Part shown: piece after piece, positions 17,524-25,047 of the stretch
Layout of the letters: each line of letters opens with the position of its first letter
Position numbering within the stretch: position 1 is the stretch's first letter
Assembly (NCBI GenBank): GCA_963800285.1
Contig: CAWDAL010000030.1
Location: 186,001 to 250,000, forward strand
Direction: 5' to 3'
Origin: DASUPK01 sp963800285
Lineage (GTDB): Bacteria; Actinomycetota; Thermoleophilia; Solirubrobacterales; 70-9
DNA length: 64,000 nt
The notes under the pieces: model-generated
What the model was told of the DNA's origin: nothing
Seen by the model: the letters and a program-made list of their open reading frames with translations, nothing else
Databases searched by the model: none
Made by a program: the position numbers and the translations under genes

Positions 17524-18012
17524 CTAGACCAGCCTCTCCACGCGGTACGTCTTCGTGCCGCGTGGAGTCTCGACCGGGACCGTCTCGCCGATGGGAATGT
17601 CCCGGAGAGCACGGCCGACGGGGGACTCGATCGAGAGCTTGCCCTTCGCGAAGTCGGCCTCGGTCGGTCCCACGAGGGTCCATCTATTGACCTTCCCGGT
17701 CGACTCATCCAGGACCTCGGCTGTGCGGCCGAACGCGAATGAATCCGGGGCGGCATCGGTGGCCTCCACAACGGTTGCCTTGCGCAGCCGTTCCCGCAGC
17801 CGCCTGATACGCGCTTCGAGATGCCCCTGATCGTCCTTCGCGATGTGGTAGTCGGCGTTCTCCTTCAGGTCGCCCAGCTCCCGGGCCTCCTTGATCCGTG
17901 CCGCCATCTCGGTCCGGCGGGGCCCCTCGAGCTCCTCGAGCTCGGCGCGCAGGGCGACGATGCCCTCGGGTGTGATCGATTCGCCCTGTCCGGCTTCGCT
18001 CATGGCCTTCAC
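17524..18012 (-). CDS. greA: transcript cleavage factor GreA
   Basis: A 162-residue protein with the N-terminal coiled-coil finger that enters the RNA polymerase secondary channel and a C-terminal FKBP-like domain. The acidic finger tip is seen around LGDLKENADYHIAKDDQ, carrying the essential Asp/Glu pair. The C-terminal part has SIESPVGRALRDIPIGETV. It rescues backtracked polymerase. Length is normal. It is monocistronic and diverges from the DUF2630 gene. Confidence 0.93.
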   Translation of the reverse strand: MKAMSEAGQGESITPEGIVALRAELEELEGPRRTEMAARIKEARELGDLKENADYHIAKDDQGHLEARIRRLRERLRKATVVEATDAAPDSFAFGRTAEVLDESTGKVNRWTLVGPTEADFAKGKLSIESPVGRALRDIPIGETVPVETPRGTKTYRVERLV

Positions 18013-18038
18013 CCTAGCCGCACCGTAGGATTCGGCAG

Positions 18039-18293
18039 ATGAGCGACGAGAGCATCACCGCGCGAATCGAGCGTCTGGTCAGCGAGGAGAGGGAGCTGCG
18101 CGGCCGCGAGCAGCAGGACCGTGACGACGAGGAATCGCTCGAGGCCGATCGGGAGAGGCTGCACGCCGTCGAGCTCGAGCTCGATCGCTGCTGGGACCTG
18201 CTCCGCCAGCGACGCGCCAAGGAGGAGTTCGACCAGGATCCCGACGATGCCGAGGCGCGCAGTGAGAGCACGGTCGAGGAGTACGAGCAGTAG
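18039..18293 (+). CDS. DUF2630 family protein
   Basis: An 84-residue, very acidic, helical protein matching DUF2630 (I-x-x-L-V-x-E-E-x-x-L-R, LDRCWDLLRQRRA). Function unknown. Divergent from greA with a 26-bp gap, so promoters must overlap. Confidence 0.85.
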   Translation: MSDESITARIERLVSEERELRGREQQDRDDEESLEADRERLHAVELELDRCWDLLRQRRAKEEFDQDPDDAEARSESTVEEYEQ

Positions 18294-18302
18294 CGGGACC
18301 GG

Positions 18303-18617
18303 CTAGCCGGCGAGGGGCGACGGCGGGATGCGGGTCTCCCCCTTCACGTCGGGGATCAGCATCGCGAGGTCATCGACGTAGCACCAGGACCACTCCTCCC
18401 CGGGCTCCAGCGAGCGAATCAGGGGATGGTCGCTCTCACGCGCGTGCGCGGTGGCGTGCTTGTTCGGCGAGTCGTCACAGCAGCCGACCTTGCCGCACCC
18501 GAGGCAGATCCGCAGGTGGAGCCAGGGGTCGCCGGCCTTCAGGCACTCCTCGCAGCCGTCGACGGACTCCGGGAGCTCGGTGACCTGGATCTGATCGAGG
18601 TGGCTGCAGCTGGGCAT
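18303..18617 (-). CDS. UBP-type zinc-finger protein
   Basis: A 104-residue UBP-type zinc-finger protein. Zinc ligands are visible as CSHL, CEEC, CLGCGKVGCC and the H-x-x-x-x-x-H region (HATAHARESDH). In bacteria such stand-alone domains have no settled role; in eukaryotes the fold binds ubiquitin C-termini. It ends 10 bp from the opposing DUF2630 stop. Confidence 0.87.
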   Translation of the reverse strand: MPSCSHLDQIQVTELPESVDGCEECLKAGDPWLHLRICLGCGKVGCCDDSPNKHATAHARESDHPLIRSLEPGEEWSWCYVDDLAMLIPDVKGETRIPPSPLAG

Positions 18618-18651
18618 CTCTCCTCCAGCCTAGAGGGCCGCCATCCGCTGC

Positions 18652-19569
18652 CTAATCCGACGAGGCGGAGGTGTAGACCTCGATGAAGCGCAGGTAGTTG
18701 TCGGCGATCTGCGAGGCCGCCTCCTCCCGCGAGGAGCTGCCGTCGATCCAGCCCTGCAGGGGGTCGCCCCAGATCGACCGGCCGATCGCGAACCCGACGT
18801 ATCCCTCCACCGGCGCGCCCTGCCGCAGCCAATGGTCGACCTTGTCGTCGTCGGCTCCCCGCCCGAGCACGACGCAGACGACGCCGTCCCGCCCGTCCGC
18901 GCGGCATTGCGTGGAAATTCGCTCGCAGTCCGCTTGCTGGTCGACGCCCTCGATCTTCCAGATGTCCGGCTCCACCCCCGCGCCCTGCAGGTCGGCGATG
19001 GCGCGGATCATCAGCTCCGGCCGGAGCTCGGCGTCGTAGCGGTCGGTGTCCCCGCCGACGGCATCGAGCTGCGCATCCTCCGCCGGCACCAGGAGCTCGA
19101 AGAGGTACTTGCGATCGTTCTCGTGCAGCCACTCCGAGAGACGGCGGAGACGGTCGGCCTGCCGCTCGTTCATCTCGACGTCGCCGTCCGGGTTGTAGCG
19201 GACGAGCACCTTGGAGAAGTCGGGGTCGTAGCGCTCGATGTGGGCCCCGAAGTCGTCGCCGTACTCGAAGTCGAATTCCTTCTGGCCGCTCTTCTCCACC
19301 GGCATCGCCAGCTTGATGCCACGGGCCTTGATGTCCTCGGGCACCCGGGTCGGGCCCCCGAACTGCTCGTCGACGAGGGCGCCGGTGGCGGAGGGATCGG
19401 CATCCCGGCCGAGCGCGGCCTCGATGCCCTCGAAGATCAGGTGCTTGCCGCTGGAGATGCGCTCCGTCTCCTCGGGGCTGGGATCGCCCTCGATGCCGAA
19501 GCGCTTCGTGAAGGAGCCGCGATGGTCGAACGCGAGGATGTAGAGACTGCCGTCGTAACCGAGGTCCAT
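18652..19569 (-). CDS. DUF2090 (aldolase-like) protein
   Basis: A 305-residue TIM-barrel protein matching DUF2090, the C-terminal domain found fused to IolC kinases in some bacteria and thought to be aldolase-like. It starts LYILAFDHRGSFTKRFG; further conserved parts are KLAMPVEKSG, LFELLVPAE, DIWKIEG and GFAIGRSIWGDPL. A role in sugar or inositol breakdown is inferred from the fused homologues. It abuts the site-2 protease gene. Confidence 0.82.
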   Translation of the reverse strand: MDLGYDGSLYILAFDHRGSFTKRFGIEGDPSPEETERISSGKHLIFEGIEAALGRDADPSATGALVDEQFGGPTRVPEDIKARGIKLAMPVEKSGQKEFDFEYGDDFGAHIERYDPDFSKVLVRYNPDGDVEMNERQADRLRRLSEWLHENDRKYLFELLVPAEDAQLDAVGGDTDRYDAELRPELMIRAIADLQGAGVEPDIWKIEGVDQQADCERISTQCRADGRDGVVCVVLGRGADDDKVDHWLRQGAPVEGYVGFAIGRSIWGDPLQGWIDGSSSREEAASQIADNYLRFIEVYTSASSD

Positions 19570-19572
19570 GAG

Positions 19573-20733
19573 TCAGGCGACGCTCGCTTTCTTGGAAGTG
19601 GTTGACAGGGGCTCGGCATTGTCGAGCATTCGCCGAGCTCGCACGGCACGCTCGATGGCCGACGCCGAGATGATGCCGATCTGGCCGTCATCGCGACGGA
19701 CGACCGCCCGCCGATGGCGGACAAAGGCCGGATTCGCAAGCAAATCGTCGATGGTGACGTCCTCCTCGACGAAGACCGAGGGGTCGCGGTCGGCGACGTC
19801 ACCGACGAGGGTGTCCTCCCGGTGCCCGGCGGGAACGGCCTCGATTTGGTCGATGCTGAGGAGGCCGATCGCCCGGCCCCCTTCGATCACCGGGAACGCG
19901 TGGTAGCCGAGCGCGGCGAACGAATCGCGCAGGGCGTGCCCGACGGTGTCCTCCGCGTCAAGGGTTGCAGCCGGCACCGCCATCACCCTCTGCAGCCCGG
20001 ATCCCTTGAAGGTCGAGTGCAGCTCGGCGCCGGCCTCCTCGGCCCTTCCGGCGACGATCAGGAAGAACCCGATCACTCCGAGCCAGAGGAGTCCGGGAAG
20101 CCCGGCAAAGACACCGAGCACGCCGAGCCCGACCATGCCGTAGCCGAAGCCGCGCCCGATCCGCGCCGCACGAGCCGTCGCCCGCTCGAAGTCGCCGCTT
20201 CGCTGCCAGAGCATGGCACGCAGCACGCGGCCGCCGTCCAGTGGGAATGCCGGGAGCATGTTGAAGACCAGGATCGCCGCGTTGATCATCGCCTGGTAGG
20301 CGAGCAGGGCGGTCACGGCATCCGGAGTGGACGACGGCAGGATGGCCAGGGCGAGCAGAAAGACGAGCGCAATCGCGGTGGTGACCCCCGGTCCCGCCAG
20401 CGCAAAGCGCAGCTCCTCACCCGGTTCATGGGCCGCGCCCTTCATCTTCGCCACCCCGCCGAGCAGCCAGAGTTCAATCCCCTCGATCTGGACGCCGTAG
20501 CGGCGCGCGACGATCGCGTGGCCGAGCTCGTGGAGCAGGATGCTGGCGAAGAGGAGGAGAGCGCTCGCCAGGCCGAGCGCATAGGCAGAGACCGGAGCGA
20601 TGCCGGAGACCTCGTCCGGGTAGTAGGCGCTGCCGAGCGACCAGGTGATCAGCGCCACGATCACCAGCCAGAGGGGATGGATGCTGATCGGAATCCCAGC
20701 CAACCGGCCGATCTTGAGACCACCGCCGAACAC
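19573..20733 (-). CDS. site-2 protease family zinc metallopeptidase with CBS pair
   Basis: A 386-residue M50 intramembrane protease. The zinc site LHELGHAIVARRYG is in the second helix region and the distal Asp motif is AFPLDGGRVLRA. Two C-terminal CBS domains (about residues 245-370) may sense adenine nucleotides. Family members cut membrane-bound anti-sigma factors or other regulators; the substrate here is unknown. The stop lies 4 bp upstream of the DUF2090 start in the same direction, so co-transcription is likely. Confidence 0.9.
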   Translation of the reverse strand: MFGGGLKIGRLAGIPISIHPLWLVIVALITWSLGSAYYPDEVSGIAPVSAYALGLASALLLFASILLHELGHAIVARRYGVQIEGIELWLLGGVAKMKGAAHEPGEELRFALAGPGVTTAIALVFLLALAILPSSTPDAVTALLAYQAMINAAILVFNMLPAFPLDGGRVLRAMLWQRSGDFERATARAARIGRGFGYGMVGLGVLGVFAGLPGLLWLGVIGFFLIVAGRAEEAGAELHSTFKGSGLQRVMAVPAATLDAEDTVGHALRDSFAALGYHAFPVIEGGRAIGLLSIDQIEAVPAGHREDTLVGDVADRDPSVFVEEDVTIDDLLANPAFVRHRRAVVRRDDGQIGIISASAIERAVRARRMLDNAEPLSTTSKKASVA

Positions 20734-20828
20734 GTCTGCAGGCTAGACCTCGCTCCCTGCCACGCCATCACGTCCGGCCACTGATAGCCATCCGTGCTCA
20801 ACACCGACCCACGCAGTGGCTCCAGCGG

Positions 20829-20845
20829 TCATCGTTTCGGGTAGA
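20829..20845. promoter_or_regulatory. weak match to 17-bp dyad
   Basis: TCATCGTTTCGGGTAGA deviates at several positions and ends on the first base of the ATG at 20845. It may be chance; recorded because position and right half agree with the other copies. Confidence 0.25.
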
Positions 20846-21237
20846 TGAGCATCGAATCGCAGCCGCGGCGCGAGTCGCGCCTCGCGCGGGGACCGGCATC
20901 CGAAGACGCTGCGCGGGCGACTGCGCCGCGACGGGCCGAATCGGGCGCCCGAGGAGTCTCCGTCGTCGCGGCTCGAGCTGGTCGGCCGCCAGCTCGCAAA
21001 CCCGATGGGGAGATCGGACTCTTCTCCAACCCTCTCCTGTTCTGGGGCATCGCCTTCGAGCCGGTCTTCGCCGCCGCCCTCGTGTACCTGCCACCGCTTC
21101 AGGACATCTTTGGCACCGCCTCGCTCGACGGCCGCTACCTGCTGATACTGGCGGCCTTCCCGTTCATCGTCTGGGGCAGCGACGAGCTGCGGCGCTGGCT
21201 GCTGCGACGCCGCGAACCTACGGAAGAGGTCACATGA
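20845..21237 (+). CDS. orphan C-terminal fragment of a P-type cation ATPase
   Basis: A 130-residue frame. From residue 55 onward it reads as the last two helices of a P2-type cation ATPase (IGLFSNPLLFWGIAFEPVF, VYLPPLQDIFGTA, FPFIVWGSDELRR). No phosphorylation or ATP domains are present upstream. The first 50 residues are Arg/Ala-rich and do not look like that family. It is probably a decayed remnant, although its stop overlaps the next start (ATGA), so it could still be translated. Confidence 0.6.
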   Translation: MSIESQPRRESRLARGPASEDAARATAPRRAESGARGVSVVAARAGRPPARKPDGEIGLFSNPLLFWGIAFEPVFAAALVYLPPLQDIFGTASLDGRYLLILAAFPFIVWGSDELRRWLLRRREPTEEVT

Positions 21238-22043
21238 CGCTCGACCCGACTCTCCTGCTGGCCGCCGAGAGGGCGGTCGACGCCGGCGCCGAGCTGCTCC
21301 GGCGCGGGCGGCTCGACATCGGAACGGTCGTGGGGAAGGGCGATCGCGACTACGCCACGGAGGTGGACTTCAGGATCGAGGAGGCGATCCGTGCCGCCCT
21401 GGCCGCTGCCGCACCAGGCATCGGGTTTCTCGGCGAGGAGGAGGGCGAGCGGGACGGCACCGAGTCCGCGATGTGGGTCCTCGACCCGATCGACGGGACG
21501 GTGAACTTCGCGAACGGCAGTCCCCTCTGCGCGATCTCCCTCGCCCTGATCGAGGGCGGGCAGCCGACGCTCGGGATCATCGACCTTCCGCTACTGGGGG
21601 AGCGCTTCATTGCTCGCCACGGAGCAGGCGCATGGCTGAACGGCCGGCGCATCGAGGTGATCGAGCCAGCCGGTCTGCACGACGCAATCGTCGGCTTCGC
21701 CGATTTCGCGGTCGGGCCGGCGGCCAAGGTCGAGAACCCGGTGCACCGCGAGCTGATGGAGCGCCTCGTGCCCCGTTGCCTGAGAGTTCGGGTGCATGGC
21801 TCCGAGTGCCTCGACCTGGCCTGGCTCGCCGCCGGCCGCCTCGACGTGTCGGTGATGCTCTCGAGCAAGCCCTGGGACGTCACGGCCGGAGTGCTGATCG
21901 CACGCGAGGCAGGCGCCGAGGCATTCGACCACGGCGGTGAGCCGTGGAGCCCGCAGGCGGAGTTCACGATCTGCTGCACACCCGGCCTCGTGAACGAGCT
22001 GCTGCCGGTGGTTCAGGAAGCGGTCGCAGCGGCGGGGTCTTGA
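21234..22043 (+). CDS. inositol monophosphatase family protein
   Basis: A 269-residue Mg2+-dependent, Li+-sensitive phosphatase fold. Motifs are GEEEGERDG (metal-binding Glu), WVLDPIDGTVNFANG and KPWDVTAG (second metal Asp). Possible substrates are inositol-1-phosphate, histidinol phosphate or 3'-phosphoadenylate; sequence alone does not decide. It overlaps the ATPase fragment by 4 bp and the opposing kinase gene tail by 31 bp. Confidence 0.9.
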   Translation: MTLDPTLLLAAERAVDAGAELLRRGRLDIGTVVGKGDRDYATEVDFRIEEAIRAALAAAAPGIGFLGEEEGERDGTESAMWVLDPIDGTVNFANGSPLCAISLALIEGGQPTLGIIDLPLLGERFIARHGAGAWLNGRRIEVIEPAGLHDAIVGFADFAVGPAAKVENPVHRELMERLVPRCLRVRVHGSECLDLAWLAAGRLDVSVMLSSKPWDVTAGVLIAREAGAEAFDHGGEPWSPQAEFTICCTPGLVNELLPVVQEAVAAAGS

Positions 22044-23020
22044 CCCGAGCGGCCGTCGTCCAGGCCGATCTCGAGCGGCGCCACCTCCACCTGCGCGGCG
22101 ATGCTCGCGATCTCCTTCGGGTCTCCGGTGCCGAGGCCGTGCCGCGTCACGTTCAACGCTCCCGCGGCGACACCCACGCGGAGTGCGTCCTCGACCTCCA
22201 GGCCGCTTGCCAGGGCGACGCCGGCGCCGGCGAACATCGAATCCCCGGCGCCGCGCTCATCGAGGGCGACGAAGTGAGGTCCGCTGAGCCCGAGGAGGCG
22301 ATCGCCCAGCAGGGCAACAGCCGTTCTGTCGCCGCGCGAGACCAGCACGTATTCCGCGCCACCTTCACGCAGCTTGCGGGCAGCGGCCACCACCTCCGCC
22401 ACCGGCGATCCTTTCCGTAGCCCGAATGAGCCGAGCTCCTCGTCGCTCGCTTTGATCAGGTCGACTCCGCCGTGCACGGCGGCGGCGAGCGGATCTCCGC
22501 TCAGGTCGGCAAGCACGAAGCGGCCGTTCTGCTTCAGGTCGCGAGTCAGCCGCTCATACGTGTCCGCGGGAAGCACGTGCTCGTTCTGGGGGCCCGTCAA
22601 CAGGACGAGCTCGGACGTCAGGCCCTCCGCCAGTGTGGCGTCGTAGAGGTCGTCCAGCTCGTGTCGCTGCAGTGATGGACTTCGTGTCTGCGCGATCTCT
22701 CTGCGCTCGCCGCTGCGACGGTCATGGAGGTACGCCCCATTCGCCGCCCCCACCCGCGTCGGGATCAGCTTGATTCCGCCGGCCCCGAGCAGCGACTCCA
22801 GCACGGTGCCGATCTCGCCGCCCAGCGGTACGCAGAGGCGGACCTCCGCGCCGAGCCGCCTCGCCATTCGGGCGACCCAGAAACCCTGGCCGCCTGCATG
22901 GAGGTGAATCTCGGGCACCGTCTGGCCGCGCTCGACGGTGATGGTCAGCACCGGCGACGGCGCGAAGACCGTGATCGAGCAGGGCTTCAGGCGTACGTCC
23001 TTTGGCGCCTGGCGCGGCAC
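22013..23020 (-). CDS. PfkB-family carbohydrate kinase (1-phosphofructokinase-like)
   Basis: A 335-residue ribokinase-fold protein. Residues 20-60 carry the substrate-side GGQGFWVARMARRLGAEV; the C-terminal anion hole and catalytic Asp lie in DERGAGDSMFAGAGVALASG. It resembles the 1-phosphofructokinase/tagatose-6-P branch more than ribokinase. Substrate not certain. It ends inside the opposing phosphatase gene. Confidence 0.87.
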   Translation of the reverse strand: MPRQAPKDVRLKPCSITVFAPSPVLTITVERGQTVPEIHLHAGGQGFWVARMARRLGAEVRLCVPLGGEIGTVLESLLGAGGIKLIPTRVGAANGAYLHDRRSGERREIAQTRSPSLQRHELDDLYDATLAEGLTSELVLLTGPQNEHVLPADTYERLTRDLKQNGRFVLADLSGDPLAAAVHGGVDLIKASDEELGSFGLRKGSPVAEVVAAARKLREGGAEYVLVSRGDRTAVALLGDRLLGLSGPHFVALDERGAGDSMFAGAGVALASGLEVEDALRVGVAAGALNVTRHGLGTGDPKEIASIAAQVEVAPLEIGLDDGRSGQDPAAATAS

Positions 23021-23084
23021 TCTCCAAGCGTAGAGACGAGCCGCGGCCGCACATACGTGGTCTCCACGTATCTCGCCTGCGAAC

Positions 23085-23220
23085 CTAGTCGGCGAACGGC
23101 AGCACGTCGTCCAAGCGAGTCAGATGCATCACTCGCTCCATCGGGTCGGAACCACGCAGAAAGCGGAGCCGGTTGCCGTTTTCGCGCTCGCTCTCGTCAC
23201 GAATGAGAAAGAAGTCCAGA
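23085..23220 (-). pseudogene. C-terminal remnant of a STAS-domain anti-sigma factor antagonist
   Basis: The terminal 30 or so residues read GNRLRFLRGSDPMERV and then LTRLDDVLPFAD before a stop, the usual end of an actinobacterial STAS protein. No phosphorylatable-serine half is found upstream, so this is a 3' fragment. The surrounding 23021-23412 interval holds no other gene that I can recognise. Confidence 0.55.
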
Positions 23221-23412
23221 GCCCGGTCATACAACCGACTCGTCCTTCGATTTCTTGTCGACGCCGGGAGCCCCGTCTCGCGAGCCGCCAAAATAGCGTG
23301 CCGCTTCTCGGGAGTACTCCAAATCGCGCTAGGCTCGGTGTCCGCTCGTTGGGTTCTGATCGCCCCTCTGCCTCGCGCGCGCACACGCCAGAGGGACGGG
23401 ATCAGAGACAGC

Positions 23413-23790
23413 ATGGAACAGGCACAGCGAGGCGCGGTCTCCGCGGAGATCTCCACCGCCATGGTTCAACTACTCGCCGAGTACACCGGTCGTGGCCCGA
23501 CCAAGGCCCACACGGTGATCAACAAGGACTCCGTATTGATCCTGCTCGCCGACACCCTGACCAAGGGTGAGCGGAGCCTGGCGAGGATGGGGATGTCCGA
23601 TCACGTCCTGGAGACGAGGAAGCGCTACCAGGCCGCGATGCGGGTGGACCTGGTCGGCGCCGTCGAGGACCACACGGGGCGAAAGGTGATCGCGTTCATG
23701 AGCGACAACCACATCGATCCGGACATGGCCGCCGAGGTCTTCGTCCTGGAGCCGGTTCACGAAGACGGCGCAGGCCCGTCGGATACCTAG
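23413..23790 (+). CDS. DUF2294 family protein
   Basis: A 125-residue protein with the DUF2294 pattern GRGPTKAHTVINKDSVLILLADTLTKGE and GRKVIAFMSDNHIDPD. Function is unknown. ATG at 23413 is chosen; the frame extends upstream, but that part is Arg-rich and unlike the family. It is the last chromosomal gene before the tRNA-associated island. Confidence 0.85.
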   Translation: MEQAQRGAVSAEISTAMVQLLAEYTGRGPTKAHTVINKDSVLILLADTLTKGERSLARMGMSDHVLETRKRYQAAMRVDLVGAVEDHTGRKVIAFMSDNHIDPDMAAEVFVLEPVHEDGAGPSDT

Positions 23791-23823
23791 GTCTGGATCG
23801 ACCTTGCCCCGGGGGCCTTCGGC

Positions 23824-23842
23824 GCCCCAAGCCCAATGGGGC
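23824..23842. terminator. stem-loop next to tRNA fragment A
   Basis: GCCCCA-7 nt-TGGGGC followed by CCTCTT. It could end the DUF2294 gene or be the terminator that followed the imported tRNA 3' end. Confidence 0.45.
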
Positions 23843-23850
23843 CTCTTGAG

Positions 23851-23893
23851 TGGGCCGGGCAGGACTCGAACCTGCGACCGACGGATTATGAGT
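23851..23893 (-). pseudogene. tRNA(CAU) 3' fragment A (attachment-site remnant)
   Basis: It reproduces the tRNA from the anticodon loop to the discriminator base, with intact T arm, then changes to unrelated sequence. The variable region differs from the intact gene (GACCGACGG on the plus strand rather than GTTCTTCGG). Just beyond it, ACGGATTA is repeated in inverse as TAATCCGT after 11 bp, resembling a recombinase core site. Confidence 0.8.
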
Positions 23894-23976
23894 TTTTAGT
23901 AATCCGTAGGTCCTGAGTTGCTTTCCGCTTATCTAGAGCGGTTTGAGTTGCTCTGAGTTGCCCTGAGAAGTCGGGA

Positions 23977-24000
23977 TTTCGGGACCAATTTCGGGACCAA
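23977..24000 (+). repeat. tandem 12-bp direct repeat, integrase arm-type site
   Basis: TTTCGGGACCAA occurs twice head to tail. Paired short repeats 80-150 bp from an integrase core site are typical arm-binding sites. Related GACCAATT repeats occur at the other end of the element. Confidence 0.6.
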
Positions 24001-24028
24001 GTTCCTCTTGGCGCCCTGCCTCGGTCGA

Positions 24029-24224
24029 TCAGTTGACACGCCTCGGAAGCGGCACCCCGAGCTGCCGGCAAATCGCTCTCACCGTTCCCGGTTTTATTTC
24101 GCGGTGCCGCGGCACTGCGGCCGGCCGCCCGTCCGGGCCGCGCCACTTCGCGTGCCGCGAGCCTTCACCGACGAAGCGGCATCCGCTGGTCCCGCAGGTG
24201 GCGCTCCAGGTCGCGGCGCTTCAA
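24029..24224 (-). pseudogene. hicA: hicA toxin remnant, frameshifted
   Basis: A TTG start overlaps the hicB stop (TTGA). It reads LKRRDLERHLRDQ, then one extra base breaks the frame near 24180-24190. In the next frame it continues GCRFVGEGSRHAKWRG and finishes like a HicA domain, with the EGSRHAKW catalytic His region and VPRHREIKPGT. A single-base insertion would inactivate the toxin, leaving the antitoxin gene intact. A sequencing error is the alternative. Confidence 0.7.
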
Positions 24225-24487
24225 GAGGAGACAGTCAGCGTGACCGACTCGCTGTCAGCACCATTGCGCTCGCCCGCGAGCTCCTCGTCCGGTGTCAGCA
24301 CCAGGTCCAGCGCGTCGAGCACATTGGCGCGCGCCTCCTCCCGCGTCTTGCCCTGGCTGATCGCACCTGGGACTTCGGCGACCTGGGCCATGACCCAGCC
24401 GTCGCCCGCGTCCTCATAGCGGATGGTGAGATGAAGCGACTCGTTCACGAGTTCAACGGTACCCGACCCGATCTCAGCGCTGTGCAA
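24221..24487 (-). CDS. hicB: HicB-like antitoxin
   Basis: An 88-residue HicB-family protein: degenerate RNase H-like fold with YEDAGDGWVMAQVAEVPGA and QGKTREEARANVLDAL. No added DNA-binding domain. It normally neutralises the HicA mRNA interferase encoded just downstream, here frameshifted. Lies in the integrase-bearing element. Confidence 0.85.
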   Translation of the reverse strand: MHSAEIGSGTVELVNESLHLTIRYEDAGDGWVMAQVAEVPGAISQGKTREEARANVLDALDLVLTPDEELAGERNGADSESVTLTVSS

Positions 24488-24496
24488 ACCAAAGCA

Positions 24497-25027
24497 TCAC
24501 CACCGCTCGACCTGTCGCAAGGGCGGCCACCATCTCCGGCGCAAGCGTGAGGGCCTTCGAATGTGGTCATGAGGATCCTTAGGTGCCCGGAGTTCCCATC
24601 GGCGCCCTAAGCCGTCGCCATAGCGGACGACTACATACCAATCGTCCGTGAGGCTCTCGTTGAGGGCAACTCGGAATTCGTTGTCCCTGATGATCTCCAC
24701 GCCGTACTCCGCCCCGGGAGGCACCACCTCCCCCGACTTGATCGCGGGAATAGGCGGAACCACGTACAAGCCCTCGGGAGCCGAAAGCCAACGCTCTGAG
24801 GCGACCGTGAAGCGGACGTTGAAGGCAGTCCCTGGCCCGTCGTTGTAGAGCCGTACGCCGATCTCGTGCTCGGGACCTGGCGCGCCGACACTGCGAATCG
24901 CAATCGAAGGCCACACGAACGGAGCATGGGATCGCTCAACGGCACGCCGGGAAAACCAGGCCGAGCTAGCAGCGGAAAGAGCTGAAACTGCTGCCAAACC
25001 CAGCGCCACAGTCTCTATCCCGCTCAT
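24497..25027 (-). CDS. hypothetical protein with N-terminal membrane helix
   Basis: A 176-residue protein: one helix at residues 5-24, then a beta-rich domain with IGVRLYNDGPGTAFNVRF and a terminal Trp/Arg-rich stretch. Such single-helix proteins of unknown role are common next to integrases. It lies between the integrase and hicB, same direction. Confidence 0.65.
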   Translation of the reverse strand: MSGIETVALGLAAVSALSAASSAWFSRRAVERSHAPFVWPSIAIRSVGAPGPEHEIGVRLYNDGPGTAFNVRFTVASERWLSAPEGLYVVPPIPAIKSGEVVPPGAEYGVEIIRDNEFRVALNESLTDDWYVVVRYGDGLGRRWELRAPKDPHDHIRRPSRLRRRWWPPLRQVERW

Positions 25028-25047
25028 CGGACCCGGCGATCCTCGGC

